Made by a program: the position numbers and the translations under genes
Assembly: GCF_017876295.1 (NCBI RefSeq)
Contig: NZ_JAGINT010000001.1
Span: forward strand, 1,178,001 to 1,242,000
DNA from: Kribbella aluminosa
GTDB taxonomy: Bacteria; Actinomycetota; Actinomycetes; Propionibacteriales; Kribbellaceae
Direction: 5' to 3'
DNA length: 64,000 nt
The notes under the pieces: model-generated
Seen by the model: only the letters and a program-made list of their open reading frames with translations
Told to the model about the DNA's origin: nothing
Databases searched by the model: none
Shown: positions 25,114-32,157 of the stretch, in pieces
How the letters are laid out: each line of letters opens with the position of its first letter
How positions within the stretch are numbered: position 1 is the stretch's first letter

Positions 25114-25398
25114 CTACCGGCGGCGGTGCGCGTGGATGACTGCGGTTGTCCATGCTGCGAGGGCCATGACCAGGCCGATTGCTGCGCCGGTTGCGGGGGA
25201 GTTGGTGAGGCTGCCGATGAGTGCGCCGGTTGCGGTGAGCGTGAGTATGGCGACGATCAGCAGGCCGAAGGCGTCGCCGCCGGTGCCGAGGTCTCGGAGG
25301 CGTTTGGCGAGCGGTCGGTTGGGTTTCATGGTCAGCAGCAGTTGTGCACTCACGACGACCGCGACCACCAGCGCGAGCAGATACGGCACGGTTCCCAC
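25114..25398 (-). CDS. Small membrane protein, unknown function
   Basis: About 94 residues with three predicted membrane helices: YLLALVVAVVVSAQLLL near the start, FGLLIVAILTLTATGALIG in the middle and AAIGLVMALAAWTTAVI at the end, with the basic loop KPNRPLAKRLRDLG between the first two. The frame continues upstream, but that part is composition noise. GTG 25398 or 25389 is the likely start, and neither has a strong ribosome site. No family is recognised. It sits inside a region of decayed genes, so it may itself be a remnant. Confidence 0.5.
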   Translation of the reverse strand: MGTVPYLLALVVAVVVSAQLLLTMKPNRPLAKRLRDLGTGGDAFGLLIVAILTLTATGALIGSLTNSPATGAAIGLVMALAAWTTAVIHAHRRR

Positions 25399-25469
25399 CG
25401 GAACAGTCTGTCGTATTTCAGCCGGCGGGTTGAGGCGTCGGCGGACTCCGGCCGGGACGGGGGGTTCGA

Positions 25470-25600
25470 GGAGGGGCTGGTCGACGCGTACCTCATCCAG
25501 TTGTGGCCGGCACGTGCTGAGCCGACGCGATCCTGCGCGTGGGGAGCGCCGACGCCGTGTACTGGCACGACGCTTCGGGAACCGTCGTCCATGATGCTTT
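25470..25600 (+). pseudogene. Possible plus-strand gene fragment (frame-disrupted)
   Basis: Two plus-strand frames give protein-like segments in succession: FEEGLVDAYLIQLWPA, then after a frame change ADAILRVGSADAVYWHDASG. Together they look like the C-terminal part of one small actinobacterial protein broken by a frameshift. No start, upstream domain or family can be named. It lies between the small membrane protein and the second VOC remnant, within the decayed region. Confidence 0.3.
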
Positions 25601-25877
25601 ACGCGTTGGTTCCGGGAACCCAACAGAGGCAGAACGGGTGGCCGGCCGGGTCGGCGTAGACCTGGACTCCGCGGGCAGCGGCCATCAACTGGTGGCAAGG
25701 AGTGCTGCGGTGGCGCAGGAGCACAGGGCTGGCGGTGGTGGAGACGACTAGGGAGACGAGCAGACCGAGGCCTGACGCCAGTAGGACACGAGGGCGTACG
25801 GCGCGGCGTACGCCGACAACCACCAGCGCCACTAACCACAACGCTTGCAGGCCGCCGAGCAGCCAGTACGCATCCAC
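25599..25877 (-). pseudogene. Chimeric ORF: membrane-protein start joined to a VOC C-terminus
   Basis: A 92-codon frame. The first 55 residues have two hydrophobic helices (LLGGLQALWLVALVVVGV and VLLASGLGLLVSLVVS) of a small membrane protein. The last 25 read AARGVQVYADPAGHPFCLCW and VPGTNA, the end of a VOC domain. A VOC ending makes no structural sense after membrane helices, so the ORF looks like a fusion of two unrelated gene remnants. The DNA of the VOC part is the second copy of the 46-bp repeat. It could be expressed, but is unlikely to have the VOC function. Confidence 0.5.
25624..25669. repeat. 46-bp direct repeat, copy 2
   Basis: Exact match to 24840-24885, in the same orientation, 784 bases away. 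The flanks diverge immediately to the right (tccgcgggc against tcagcggta) and are only partly similar to the left (both encode FCLCWVP with differing codons). Confidence 0.9.
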
Positions 25878-26146
25878 CGGTCACCGATGTCGCGCGGGAG
25901 GTCGCGGCAGCGGTGGGACCCGGTGAATGCCGCGCCCCAGGTCGGAAATGCGAGTGCCAGGCTCGCTGCATCACCACCGCCGGGGGGAACCGTCTCCACC
26001 GCCTCAGTGTGCGGCACCGTTCGCGTGAGGCGACGTCGGGGACAGCTCGCGGTGTCTGTGAACAGGCAATTGCATGTCCCGCGACCCTTTCGACTGTCTC
26101 CGGTGGGTTGCCGAGACGCCGGCGTTGGCGTCCAGTTCCTCAGAGG

Positions 26147-26890
26147 TCACCTGTCGGTCCGATCTCCCGCCTGTGCGTTGTTGAGTTGGGTGCGGAGCGC
26201 AGCTAGTTCGGCGGTGAGGGCTGCGAGTTGGTCCGGGGCTTGTGCACCAGCCCGTTCGGCGGCACCGACGTGTTCCACGAACCACGAGGCGAGGGCAGCG
26301 GTGATGGTGCCGACCAAAGCGATGCCGCCGACCATCAGGCCGACGCCGACCCACTTTCCCTGCACGGTGGTGGGGAAGTGATCCCCGTATCCGACGGTCG
26401 TGATCGTGGTCACGGCCCACCATGCCGCATCGCCGAAGGACTTGATGTTGGCATTCGCGGCGCCACGTTCTGCGTCCAGGACAGCCACGGCCGACACGAA
26501 CCCGAGCAGGCCGACAGCGCCGACGACGTACGCAGTGGTCTGGCCGCGGAAGCCCATCGACGCGCGACCGAGCCGGGCGAGTGCTGTCGCAGCCCGCAGA
26601 GCTCGCAGGGGACGCAAGAGTGGCAGGGCGAGGACCAGCAGGTCTGGAATGTGATCCCGCACGAACCGAGGCTTACTGGGTGCGAGCGCCAGGCGGACGA
26701 GGTAGTCGACACCGAAGGTCGTCCAGATCGTGACGTTGGCGACCGAGCAGGCGTGGACCCAACCGGTTGGTAGATCAGGCTGGAGGATGGGCCACGCGTA
26801 GACCACGAGGAACAGCACGGCAGCGGCGGTGAGTAACCAGCTGGTACGCCGTTCGTACGTCGCTGAACGTTCTGAAGTCGAACTGACCAT
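26147..26890 (-). CDS. Voltage-gated-type potassium channel (Kv-like, six helices)
   Basis: 247 residues with an S1-S6 arrangement. The first helix is SWLLTAAAVLFLVVYAW. An S4-like helix with regularly spaced Arg (LLRPLRALRAATALARLGR) lies near 90-110. The pore helix and selectivity filter WWAVTTITTVGYGDHFP place TVGYGD at about residues 165-170, followed by S6 (VGVGLMVGGIALVGTITAAL). A short C-terminal coiled coil (LAALTAELAALRTQL) may tetramerise the channel. It passes K+ across the cell membrane. It is a single-gene unit between decayed genes. Confidence 0.93.
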   Translation of the reverse strand: MVSSTSERSATYERRTSWLLTAAAVLFLVVYAWPILQPDLPTGWVHACSVANVTIWTTFGVDYLVRLALAPSKPRFVRDHIPDLLVLALPLLRPLRALRAATALARLGRASMGFRGQTTAYVVGAVGLLGFVSAVAVLDAERGAANANIKSFGDAAWWAVTTITTVGYGDHFPTTVQGKWVGVGLMVGGIALVGTITAALASWFVEHVGAAERAGAQAPDQLAALTAELAALRTQLNNAQAGDRTDR

Positions 26891-26936
26891 GCCAACAGAA
26901 CAGCACAGCGCGCCGGATCCGACATGCTCGCAGCTT

Positions 26937-27161
26937 TCAGGACCGCTGCGGATGTCTCATGCGACCGCACTCTACGATGCGGCCGTCGGCGGTCTCGGCG
27001 ACGAGCAGCAGAGTTCCTGGTACGTCGACCAGTTGCGGCCAGGTGGTGTCGAAGGCCGTGCGTTCGGGGGTGAAGGAGGTGGCGAAGGCGCGGGCCAGCG
27101 GCCAGACGTGGTCGGCGTCGTCGAGGCGGGCCGGGCGGATGCGGATCGGCTGGTCGGGCAT
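26937..27161 (-). pseudogene. Truncated GNAT acetyltransferase (N-terminal fragment)
   Basis: From ATG 27161 the frame reads MPDQPIRIRPARLDDADHVW and continues to LLLVAETADGRIV, a clear GNAT N-terminal half. It then changes to unrelated residues (ECGRMRHPQRS) and stops after about 74 codons. The acetyl-CoA-binding motif (Q/R-x-x-G-x-G/A) and the C-terminal half are missing, so it cannot be active. The cut falls just inside the region next to the K+ channel gene. Confidence 0.65.
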
Positions 27162-27375
27162 GGGACCAAGTCTCACAGCTCGTCGGCGAGGGCGGGTTGG
27201 CCGCAGCCCTTGTGTAGAAGGGCCTGCGGTGACGGACGTACAGCAGGTGGCGGGGGCTCGTACGGCGGTAAGGTTCGGGCGGTGATCATTCGGCGGGTGT
27301 GCGCGGCGGACATCGCGAGGGGCGGTTGCCGGCGGGCTGCGTGATCGCGGGGATCTGGTGTACGACGAGGTGTGG

Positions 27376-27843
27376 TTATGGACGAATGTCGACGGGGGTG
27401 CTGGGGATGCCGTCGGTGAGCAGGGTGGTCAGTAGGCGGCCGAGGTTGGGCGGGAAGACCGTGTCGTGCGTGGCTTCGAGTTCGTGGGCGTGCCACCAGT
27501 CGAAGGTGAGGATCGTGCGGGATTCGTACGGGCTCAGCTCGGCGGGGGACGGGTCGAAGTGGTCGACGCGGTGCAGCAGCCATTCCTCGTGTACGTCGTA
27601 GCGCTGGTCGTCGTGCTCGTACGTGTGGTCGCGCCACCAGACGCGTGTGCCTGCAGGGAGATCGCGGAGGCCCGTTTCCTCGTAGGCCTCGCGTGTGGCG
27701 GCCTGCTGGAGGGATTCGCCGGGCTCGATGCCGCCACCGACCGGGTACCACCAGGTGGCGTGGGTGTGGGGGTTGTGCGACTGGATGAGGAGGAGCCGGT
27801 CGTGGTCGTCGAGCAGGAGGAGTTTGACTGCTTGGCGGACCAT
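27376..27843 (-). CDS. NUDIX hydrolase
   Basis: A 155-residue Nudix enzyme. The Nudix box is complete: GGGIEPGESLQQAATREAYEETGL, with REAYEETG carrying the catalytic Glu residues (cited in short form GESLQQAATREAYEETGL). The start VRQAVKLLLLDDHDRLLLIQ and WWYPVGGGIEPGE are typical of the (d)NTP/ADP-ribose-pyrophosphatase-like type. The substrate is unknown. The ATG adjoins the preceding stop with no gap (27843/27844), so it is translationally coupled to the dehydratase gene upstream. Confidence 0.9.
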   Translation of the reverse strand: MVRQAVKLLLLDDHDRLLLIQSHNPHTHATWWYPVGGGIEPGESLQQAATREAYEETGLRDLPAGTRVWWRDHTYEHDDQRYDVHEEWLLHRVDHFDPSPAELSPYESRTILTFDWWHAHELEATHDTVFPPNLGRLLTTLLTDGIPSTPVDIRP

Positions 27844-28851
27844 TCAGATCCAATTCCGGTACTTGGTCTGGTCGACGTTGCTGCCGCAGATGATCGTCGT
27901 CACGGGGCGGTCGGCGAAGCGGGCCGGGTCTTCGAGGACGGCGGCGATGCCGAGGGCGGCGGACGGTTCGGCGATCAGGCCGGCGTGGTCGTGGAGCAGG
28001 CGGATCGCGGTGATGATCGAGGATTCGTGGACGAGTACGGCGTCGTCGGCGACTACCAGGAGGTCTTCCAGGACCTCTGGGATCGGGTGCCGGCCGGCCA
28101 CACCGTCGGCGATCGTGTTGGTGGTGTCGGTGCTGACGACGCGACGCTGGTGCCAGGAGCGGGTCATCGCGGGGGCGCCGTGCGGTTGCACGCAGACCAC
28201 CTCGACGTGCGGGGTAAGCGTCTTCAGCACGTACCCGATCCCGGTCGCCATCGCACCACCACCGAGCGCAACCAGTACGACCGGTCGCCCGTACTCCGGC
28301 GGACGGTCGGCGGACCTGAGCGGCCGAAGCGGGTCGTCGTACGGCTCGAGGCAGGGGACGAGTTCGAGGGCGATGGTGGCGGCGGCTTCGCAGGTCTCCA
28401 GGTCGAGGCTGTCTTCCAGGAGGCGGATGCCTTCGGAGTGGGCGATCGCGGCGGCCCGTTGGCGGGCGAGTTCGTGGTCGCCGTCGACGAGTTCGAGGGT
28501 GGCGCCGAGGGCGCGGATGCGGTCGAGTTTGGCGGGGGTCGCGAAACGGGACGCGACGACTGTGACGTCGAGGTCGCGGTGGCGCCCGGACCAGGCGAGC
28601 GCCTGCCCGAGGTTGCCCGCGCTCGCGCACACCACGGCGCGGGAATCGCTGCGGGCGAGCTGATCCGCGACGACCTCGGTAGCGCGGCCTTTGAAGCTGC
28701 GTACCGGGTTCGCGGTCTCGAGTTTGATGTTCAGCGAGCACCCGAGCACCGGCTCCAGCGCCTCACACCGGTACAGCGGGCTGTCCAGGAACACCGGATC
28801 GATCACCCGCCGCGCCGCCCGGATCCGCTCCATGTCGAGTCGCGTCTGCAT
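27844..28851 (-). CDS. PLP-dependent threonine/serine dehydratase-like enzyme
   Basis: A 335-residue fold-type II PLP enzyme. The PLP Lys lies in NPVRSFKGRATEVV, the substrate loop is CASAGNLGQALAW (SAGNLGQ matches the SxGNxGQ of threonine dehydratases), and the phosphate-binding glycine loop is VALGGGAMATGIGYVL. Members deaminate threonine or serine to 2-oxo acids; a threonine synthase-like or racemase role is possible. No ACT regulatory domain is attached, so it is a short, catabolic-type form. The nudix gene follows with no gap. Confidence 0.85.
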   Translation of the reverse strand: MQTRLDMERIRAARRVIDPVFLDSPLYRCEALEPVLGCSLNIKLETANPVRSFKGRATEVVADQLARSDSRAVVCASAGNLGQALAWSGRHRDLDVTVVASRFATPAKLDRIRALGATLELVDGDHELARQRAAAIAHSEGIRLLEDSLDLETCEAAATIALELVPCLEPYDDPLRPLRSADRPPEYGRPVVLVALGGGAMATGIGYVLKTLTPHVEVVCVQPHGAPAMTRSWHQRRVVSTDTTNTIADGVAGRHPIPEVLEDLLVVADDAVLVHESSIITAIRLLHDHAGLIAEPSAALGIAAVLEDPARFADRPVTTIICGSNVDQTKYRNWI

Positions 28852-29033
28852 GTCGGCAGCCTAGGTGTTCGGCGATCCTTCCCGGGTTGTCCTAGTCGTG
28901 CCGGCAGCAGTCGAGGGTGGCGGCGGTCGGCCTCGCGTGATGGCGCCGGAGGTGGTGCTGGTTGGAGGCACTCGGTGTGCAATGCCCCGTGGTCTCGTGC
29001 CGCTGTTCCAGACGCCACCCCGGACCCAGGTGT

Positions 29034-29609
29034 CTACTTCAGGTGCGCCAGCCAGTTGTGGTCGGGGTGGCGGGGTGCGATGTGGTTGTGGAGCCAGGTA
29101 CGGCGGGGTGCGTCGAGGAGGTCGGCGACGTCGTGGAAGTCGTCGGTGTCCTTCGTGCGGTCGGAGCGGGACTTGAACAGGAGCGCGATCTCCGGCGCCA
29201 GGTACGGCAGGCCGGCGGAGGTCGTGAGGGTGATGTCGTCGAGCGATTTGCGGATGGTGCCGCGGCCGCGGTGGTAGACCCAGTCGTCACCGTCGGAGGC
29301 CGCGAGGATGATGCGGACCGGGGTCGGGAACAGGTCGTCGGGGAAGGCGAGTACGTCGGGGCCGGGGGTGAGCGGCTCGCCCGGCTGCCACGGGCGCTGG
29401 ACTCCGGTGTTCGGGTTCTCGACGGTCGGGCGCGGATCGGTGAAGGTGGCGGCGACGAGGTCGAGGTCGCGGGCCAGGACGAGTACGTCGACGTCGGTGT
29501 GCGGGCGACGTACCCGATCCGCGAACAGGTCGAGCGCCCATCCGCCGGCGATCCAGTAGCGGCCGGGGTAGGCGGCGAAGTACGCATGTACGGCGTTCAG
29601 AGAATGCAT
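29034..29609 (-). CDS. Nucleotidyltransferase-fold protein, ANT(2'')-like
   Basis: About 191 residues from ATG 29609, which has gaggga eight bases upstream. The start reads YWIAGGWALDLFADRVRRPH and TDVDVLVLARD, i.e. GGWALD followed by the paired Asp of the nucleotidyltransferase fold (H-x-DVDV). This pattern belongs to the aminoglycoside-2''-adenylyltransferase family, many members of which are uncharacterised. A later KSRSDRTKDTDDFHDVADLL resembles the KxxR...KDxxD segment of the family. Resistance to any drug cannot be inferred. It is not linked to a mobile element. Confidence 0.75.
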   Translation of the reverse strand: MHSLNAVHAYFAAYPGRYWIAGGWALDLFADRVRRPHTDVDVLVLARDLDLVAATFTDPRPTVENPNTGVQRPWQPGEPLTPGPDVLAFPDDLFPTPVRIILAASDGDDWVYHRGRGTIRKSLDDITLTTSAGLPYLAPEIALLFKSRSDRTKDTDDFHDVADLLDAPRRTWLHNHIAPRHPDHNWLAHLK

Positions 29610-29780
29610 GACGGGACTCCCTCGCATGAGGTCGGATGCGGTGAGCCCCGGTGGGAGAGTCAGAGCCGCCGAGGTTTTCGGGGCGGCACCGCGCATGATC
29701 TGCGCATAAGAACCACCTCCTCCACGCTCTGACACTCGACCCACGAGGCTAACGGTGTCGCGCCGGTCCCGCACTTGATT

Positions 29781-30581
29781 TCAGTCCGCGAGGAAGTGGC
29801 GGATGTGGTTGGACCAGGTTTCTGGTTGTTCGAAGTGGCACATGTGGGCGGTGTCGGGGATGACCTGGAGCTGGCTGGGGACGGCGGTGTGCAGGCGGTG
29901 GGCGAGTTGGACGGGGAAGCCCATGTCCTTCTCGCCGTGCAGGATCAGGATCGGCCGGGCGAACTCGCGGAGGATCTGTTCCGGGTCGCGGGTGCACCAC
30001 GGCTGTGAGCGTTCCTCGGACCAGTCGCCGAGGTCGGTGCCGAGGGATTCGAGCAGGTGCAGGTACTCCGGTGCGCGGTCGAGGTCCCACACGAAGACCG
30101 TCGAGTTGCGGAGCGCGCCGTTCGCGTCGTCCTCGATCCGTTGCCGCCGGTGGTACTCGGGCCAGTCGGCCAGGTACGGCGCGGCGTCCGCCAACGGGTA
30201 CGCCGACGTCGACGCGAGCACCAACCGCCGTACCTGCTCCGGATGTACGTCGACGAACTGCATCGCCGCCCGCCCACCCGTCGAGAACCCCACCAGATCG
30301 ACCACCCCGAGCCCGAGCCGCGAGATCAGCCGGGACGTGTCGCGTACGACGTACTCCGGCTGCAGCTCGTCCGCCGGCAACCCCCGACTGCTCCGCCCAC
30401 ACCCGCGGAAGTCGAACAACACGACGTGATGATCCCGCGCCAACGGCTCGAACCCAGGCACCAGATACCCATGTCCGACATCGGGCCCACCATGGATCAC
30501 CACCACAGAAGGCCGCTCACTCCGCCGCCCGAGCTCCCGCACGAACAACGTCACGTCGCCCACATCCACCAACTCACCCAT
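29781..30581 (-). CDS. Alpha/beta hydrolase
   Basis: 266 residues with the classical fold. The oxyanion motif is VVVIHGGPDVGHGYL, then VLFDFRGCGRSSRG, the nucleophile elbow GFSTGG with Ser, a late Asp in HGEKDMGFP and the catalytic His in DTAHMCHFEQPE. HGGPDVGH and DFRGCGRS resemble the proline-iminopeptidase branch. The substrate cannot be named. ATG 30581 is chosen because MGELVDVGDVTLFVREL begins the domain. It is divergent from the frameshifted phosphotransferase gene across 72 bases. Confidence 0.88.
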   Translation of the reverse strand: MGELVDVGDVTLFVRELGRRSERPSVVVIHGGPDVGHGYLVPGFEPLARDHHVVLFDFRGCGRSSRGLPADELQPEYVVRDTSRLISRLGLGVVDLVGFSTGGRAAMQFVDVHPEQVRRLVLASTSAYPLADAAPYLADWPEYHRRQRIEDDANGALRNSTVFVWDLDRAPEYLHLLESLGTDLGDWSEERSQPWCTRDPEQILREFARPILILHGEKDMGFPVQLAHRLHTAVPSQLQVIPDTAHMCHFEQPETWSNHIRHFLAD

Positions 30582-30653
30582 CCACCCACCCTGCCAGCAC
30601 CCACCGACAGAAATCAGCGGACAGGAGGCGAGGGTCTGGCTAGGGTCACGGGC

Positions 30654-31578
30654 ATGTCGTACGCCGAACAGTTGCGCGGGCTCGGGTTCCAGGCGCCGGA
30701 GGAGTTGGCGGTTGGTATGCAAGGGGCGGTCTACCGGCTCGGTGCGGGCAAGGTCGCCAAGATCTGGTTCCACGCGCAGGAGCGGGAGCTGCGGATGCTG
30801 GGGGAGTTGTACGACGCTCTGCACGGGCGGCTGCCCTACGCGACACCGCGGATCCTGGAGCTGCACCGGCCCGGACCGTACTGGGTGACAGTCGAGGACG
30901 AGCTGCCGGGCGTCCCGTTGCACACGGTCGCAGCGCCGTACGGCGAGCCGGGGTGGGAGCGGGCGCGGGACTGCGTCGTCGAGGTCGTGGAGGCGCTCGC
31001 GCAGGTGGAGGCGCCGGAGGTGCTTCGGCGTACGGCGGTGCTGGACGAAACCGATCCGTTCCGGCCCGAGGGTATGGCGTGGAGCGAGGCGTTGACGGGG
31101 TTGCTCCGGCGGCGGGTGGAGCGGTTCGGGGATCAGCTTGCGCCGGTCATCGACGACTTCGGGACGAAGATCGCGACGTTGCTGGAGCTGCTCGGAGAGC
31201 TGAAGGAGCCGGACGCGCGGCTCGTACACGGTGATGTGACGAGCGGCAACATCCTCGTCGACGAGGACCTCCGGCCCGTCACGCTGCTCGACTTCGGGCT
31301 GTCGACGATGGCGGGCGACCCGGTGTTCGAGGCGGCCGCGGCCCGCGAGCGTCATCGACCTGTGGTCGCCCAGGGTCCGCGAGATCGAGGCGGCGTACGA
31401 CGCGGCGTTCACCGCCAGGCTCGGGTACGACGGCGGACAGCTGCTCGTCTACCGCTGCGCGTACTCGCTGATCATCGCGAACGCGCACAACGACGACCCG
31501 TACGGCCGCGACAGCCACGTCCCGCTGACCGCGAAGTTCTTCAACACACCCGAGGTCACGGCGTTGCTGTCTCGATGA
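30654..31578 (+). pseudogene. Phosphotransferase-family (APH-like) gene with a +1 frameshift
   Basis: From ATG 30654 the frame gives an intact kinase-like domain: GMQGAVYRLGAGKVAKIWF (glycine loop and Lys), ARLVHGDVTSGNILVDED (catalytic loop) and VTLLDFGLSTMAGDPVFEAA (metal Asp). At about 31342-31344 (the CCC in GCGGCCCGCG) the reading frame is lost. The shifted frame continues with a perfectly plausible C-terminus, SVIDLWSPRVREIEAAYDAA through CAYSLIIANAHNDDPYGRD to TPEVTALLSR, and stops at 31578. One extra C explains it. It may be a sequencing error or a very recent mutation. The 3' end overlaps the VOC gene by 23 bases. Confidence 0.8.
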
Positions 31579-31894
31579 CGCAGAACACCGTTCCGTCGGG
31601 GGCTTTCAGTACGACGAAGTCGGCGTCCGGCGGATAGGTCCACTCGACGCGCTCGGCGCCCAGCGAGATGAGCCGCTCCACTTCGGCTTCCTGCGTCGAG
31701 CCGTCGACCCAGAGGTCCAGGTGCGTCCGGTCCGTCTCGTCGAGATGGAGCCGGGTCGGCCGCGCGCCCGCGGGCGGGAGCAGGAAATCGGGATTGCCGG
31801 CCTGGCCGGTGAAGCCGAGTGCCGCACGCCAGAACTCAGCTGCCGCGCCGTTCTGCGGGACGTTCAGGACGATTGCTCCGAGGGTGAGGGCCAT
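31556..31894 (-). CDS. VOC-superfamily (glyoxalase-like) protein
   Basis: An intact 112-residue VOC protein: LGAIVLNVPQNGAAAEFWRA at the start, RLHLDETDRTHLDLWVDG in the middle, EVERLISLGAERVEW and the ending VVLKAPDGTVFCVIETATP. It belongs to the same broad group as the decayed VOC gene at 24.8 kb and shows what a complete one looks like. The function is unknown. Its start faces a large inverted repeat and the glmU gene. Confidence 0.85.
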   Translation of the reverse strand: MALTLGAIVLNVPQNGAAAEFWRAALGFTGQAGNPDFLLPPAGARPTRLHLDETDRTHLDLWVDGSTQEAEVERLISLGAERVEWTYPPDADFVVLKAPDGTVFCVIETATP

Positions 31895-31935
31895 GGTCCC
31901 AAGGTTGGCAGATCCGGCTCGTCGTGCGTCCAGGT

Positions 31936-32014
31936 GGACCTGCGCGCACGCAGAACCGGCAGCCGTACCGTGTCTCGGCGTCGAAATGGCGGGTTCTGCA
32001 TGCGCGCAGGACCA
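31936..32014. repeat. Long inverted repeat (23-base arms, 33-base loop) upstream of glmU
   Basis: The left arm at 31936-31958 (TGGACCTGCGCGCACGCAGAACC, given here only by its ends TGGACC...GAACC) and the right arm at 31992-32014 (GGTTCTGCA...GGACCA) are complementary at 21 of 23 positions. The two mismatches are at 31950 against 32000 and 31939 against 32011. It lies in the gap between the divergent VOC gene and glmU. It could form a stable hairpin in RNA from either strand, or a cruciform. No transposase or target-site duplication is visible. Its role is unknown. Confidence 0.75.
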
Positions 32015-32157
32015 GCCTGACGAGGGCGTGGGGTTGCTTTCGGCTGGGGCGGGGGTTGGTGGTTCTGGGGAGCAAGTAGGCTTGCGCGGGCGCTGTTTCG
32101 GGTGCCCGTGCTGATACTGGTTGAAAGAACTCGCAGGGAACTCGAGGAGAAGACCGC

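Noticed and set aside
25878..26146. Possible small gene on the minus strand before the K+ channel terminus
   Set aside because: The 61-codon frame there has no ribosome site, motif or hydrophobic pattern; nothing can be supported.
24768..27200. Insertion sequence or genomic island as the cause of gene decay
   Set aside because: No transposase, integrase, terminal inverted repeat or target duplication was seen; only the 46-bp direct repeat.
27173..28741. Minus-strand 522-codon frame beside the dehydratase and nudix genes
   Set aside because: Pro/Arg-rich low-complexity translation overlapping two real genes in another frame.
29034..29609. Calling the ANT(2'')-like gene an antibiotic resistance gene
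   Set aside because: Only the fold signature is visible; most chromosomal relatives have no shown drug activity and no mobile context exists here.
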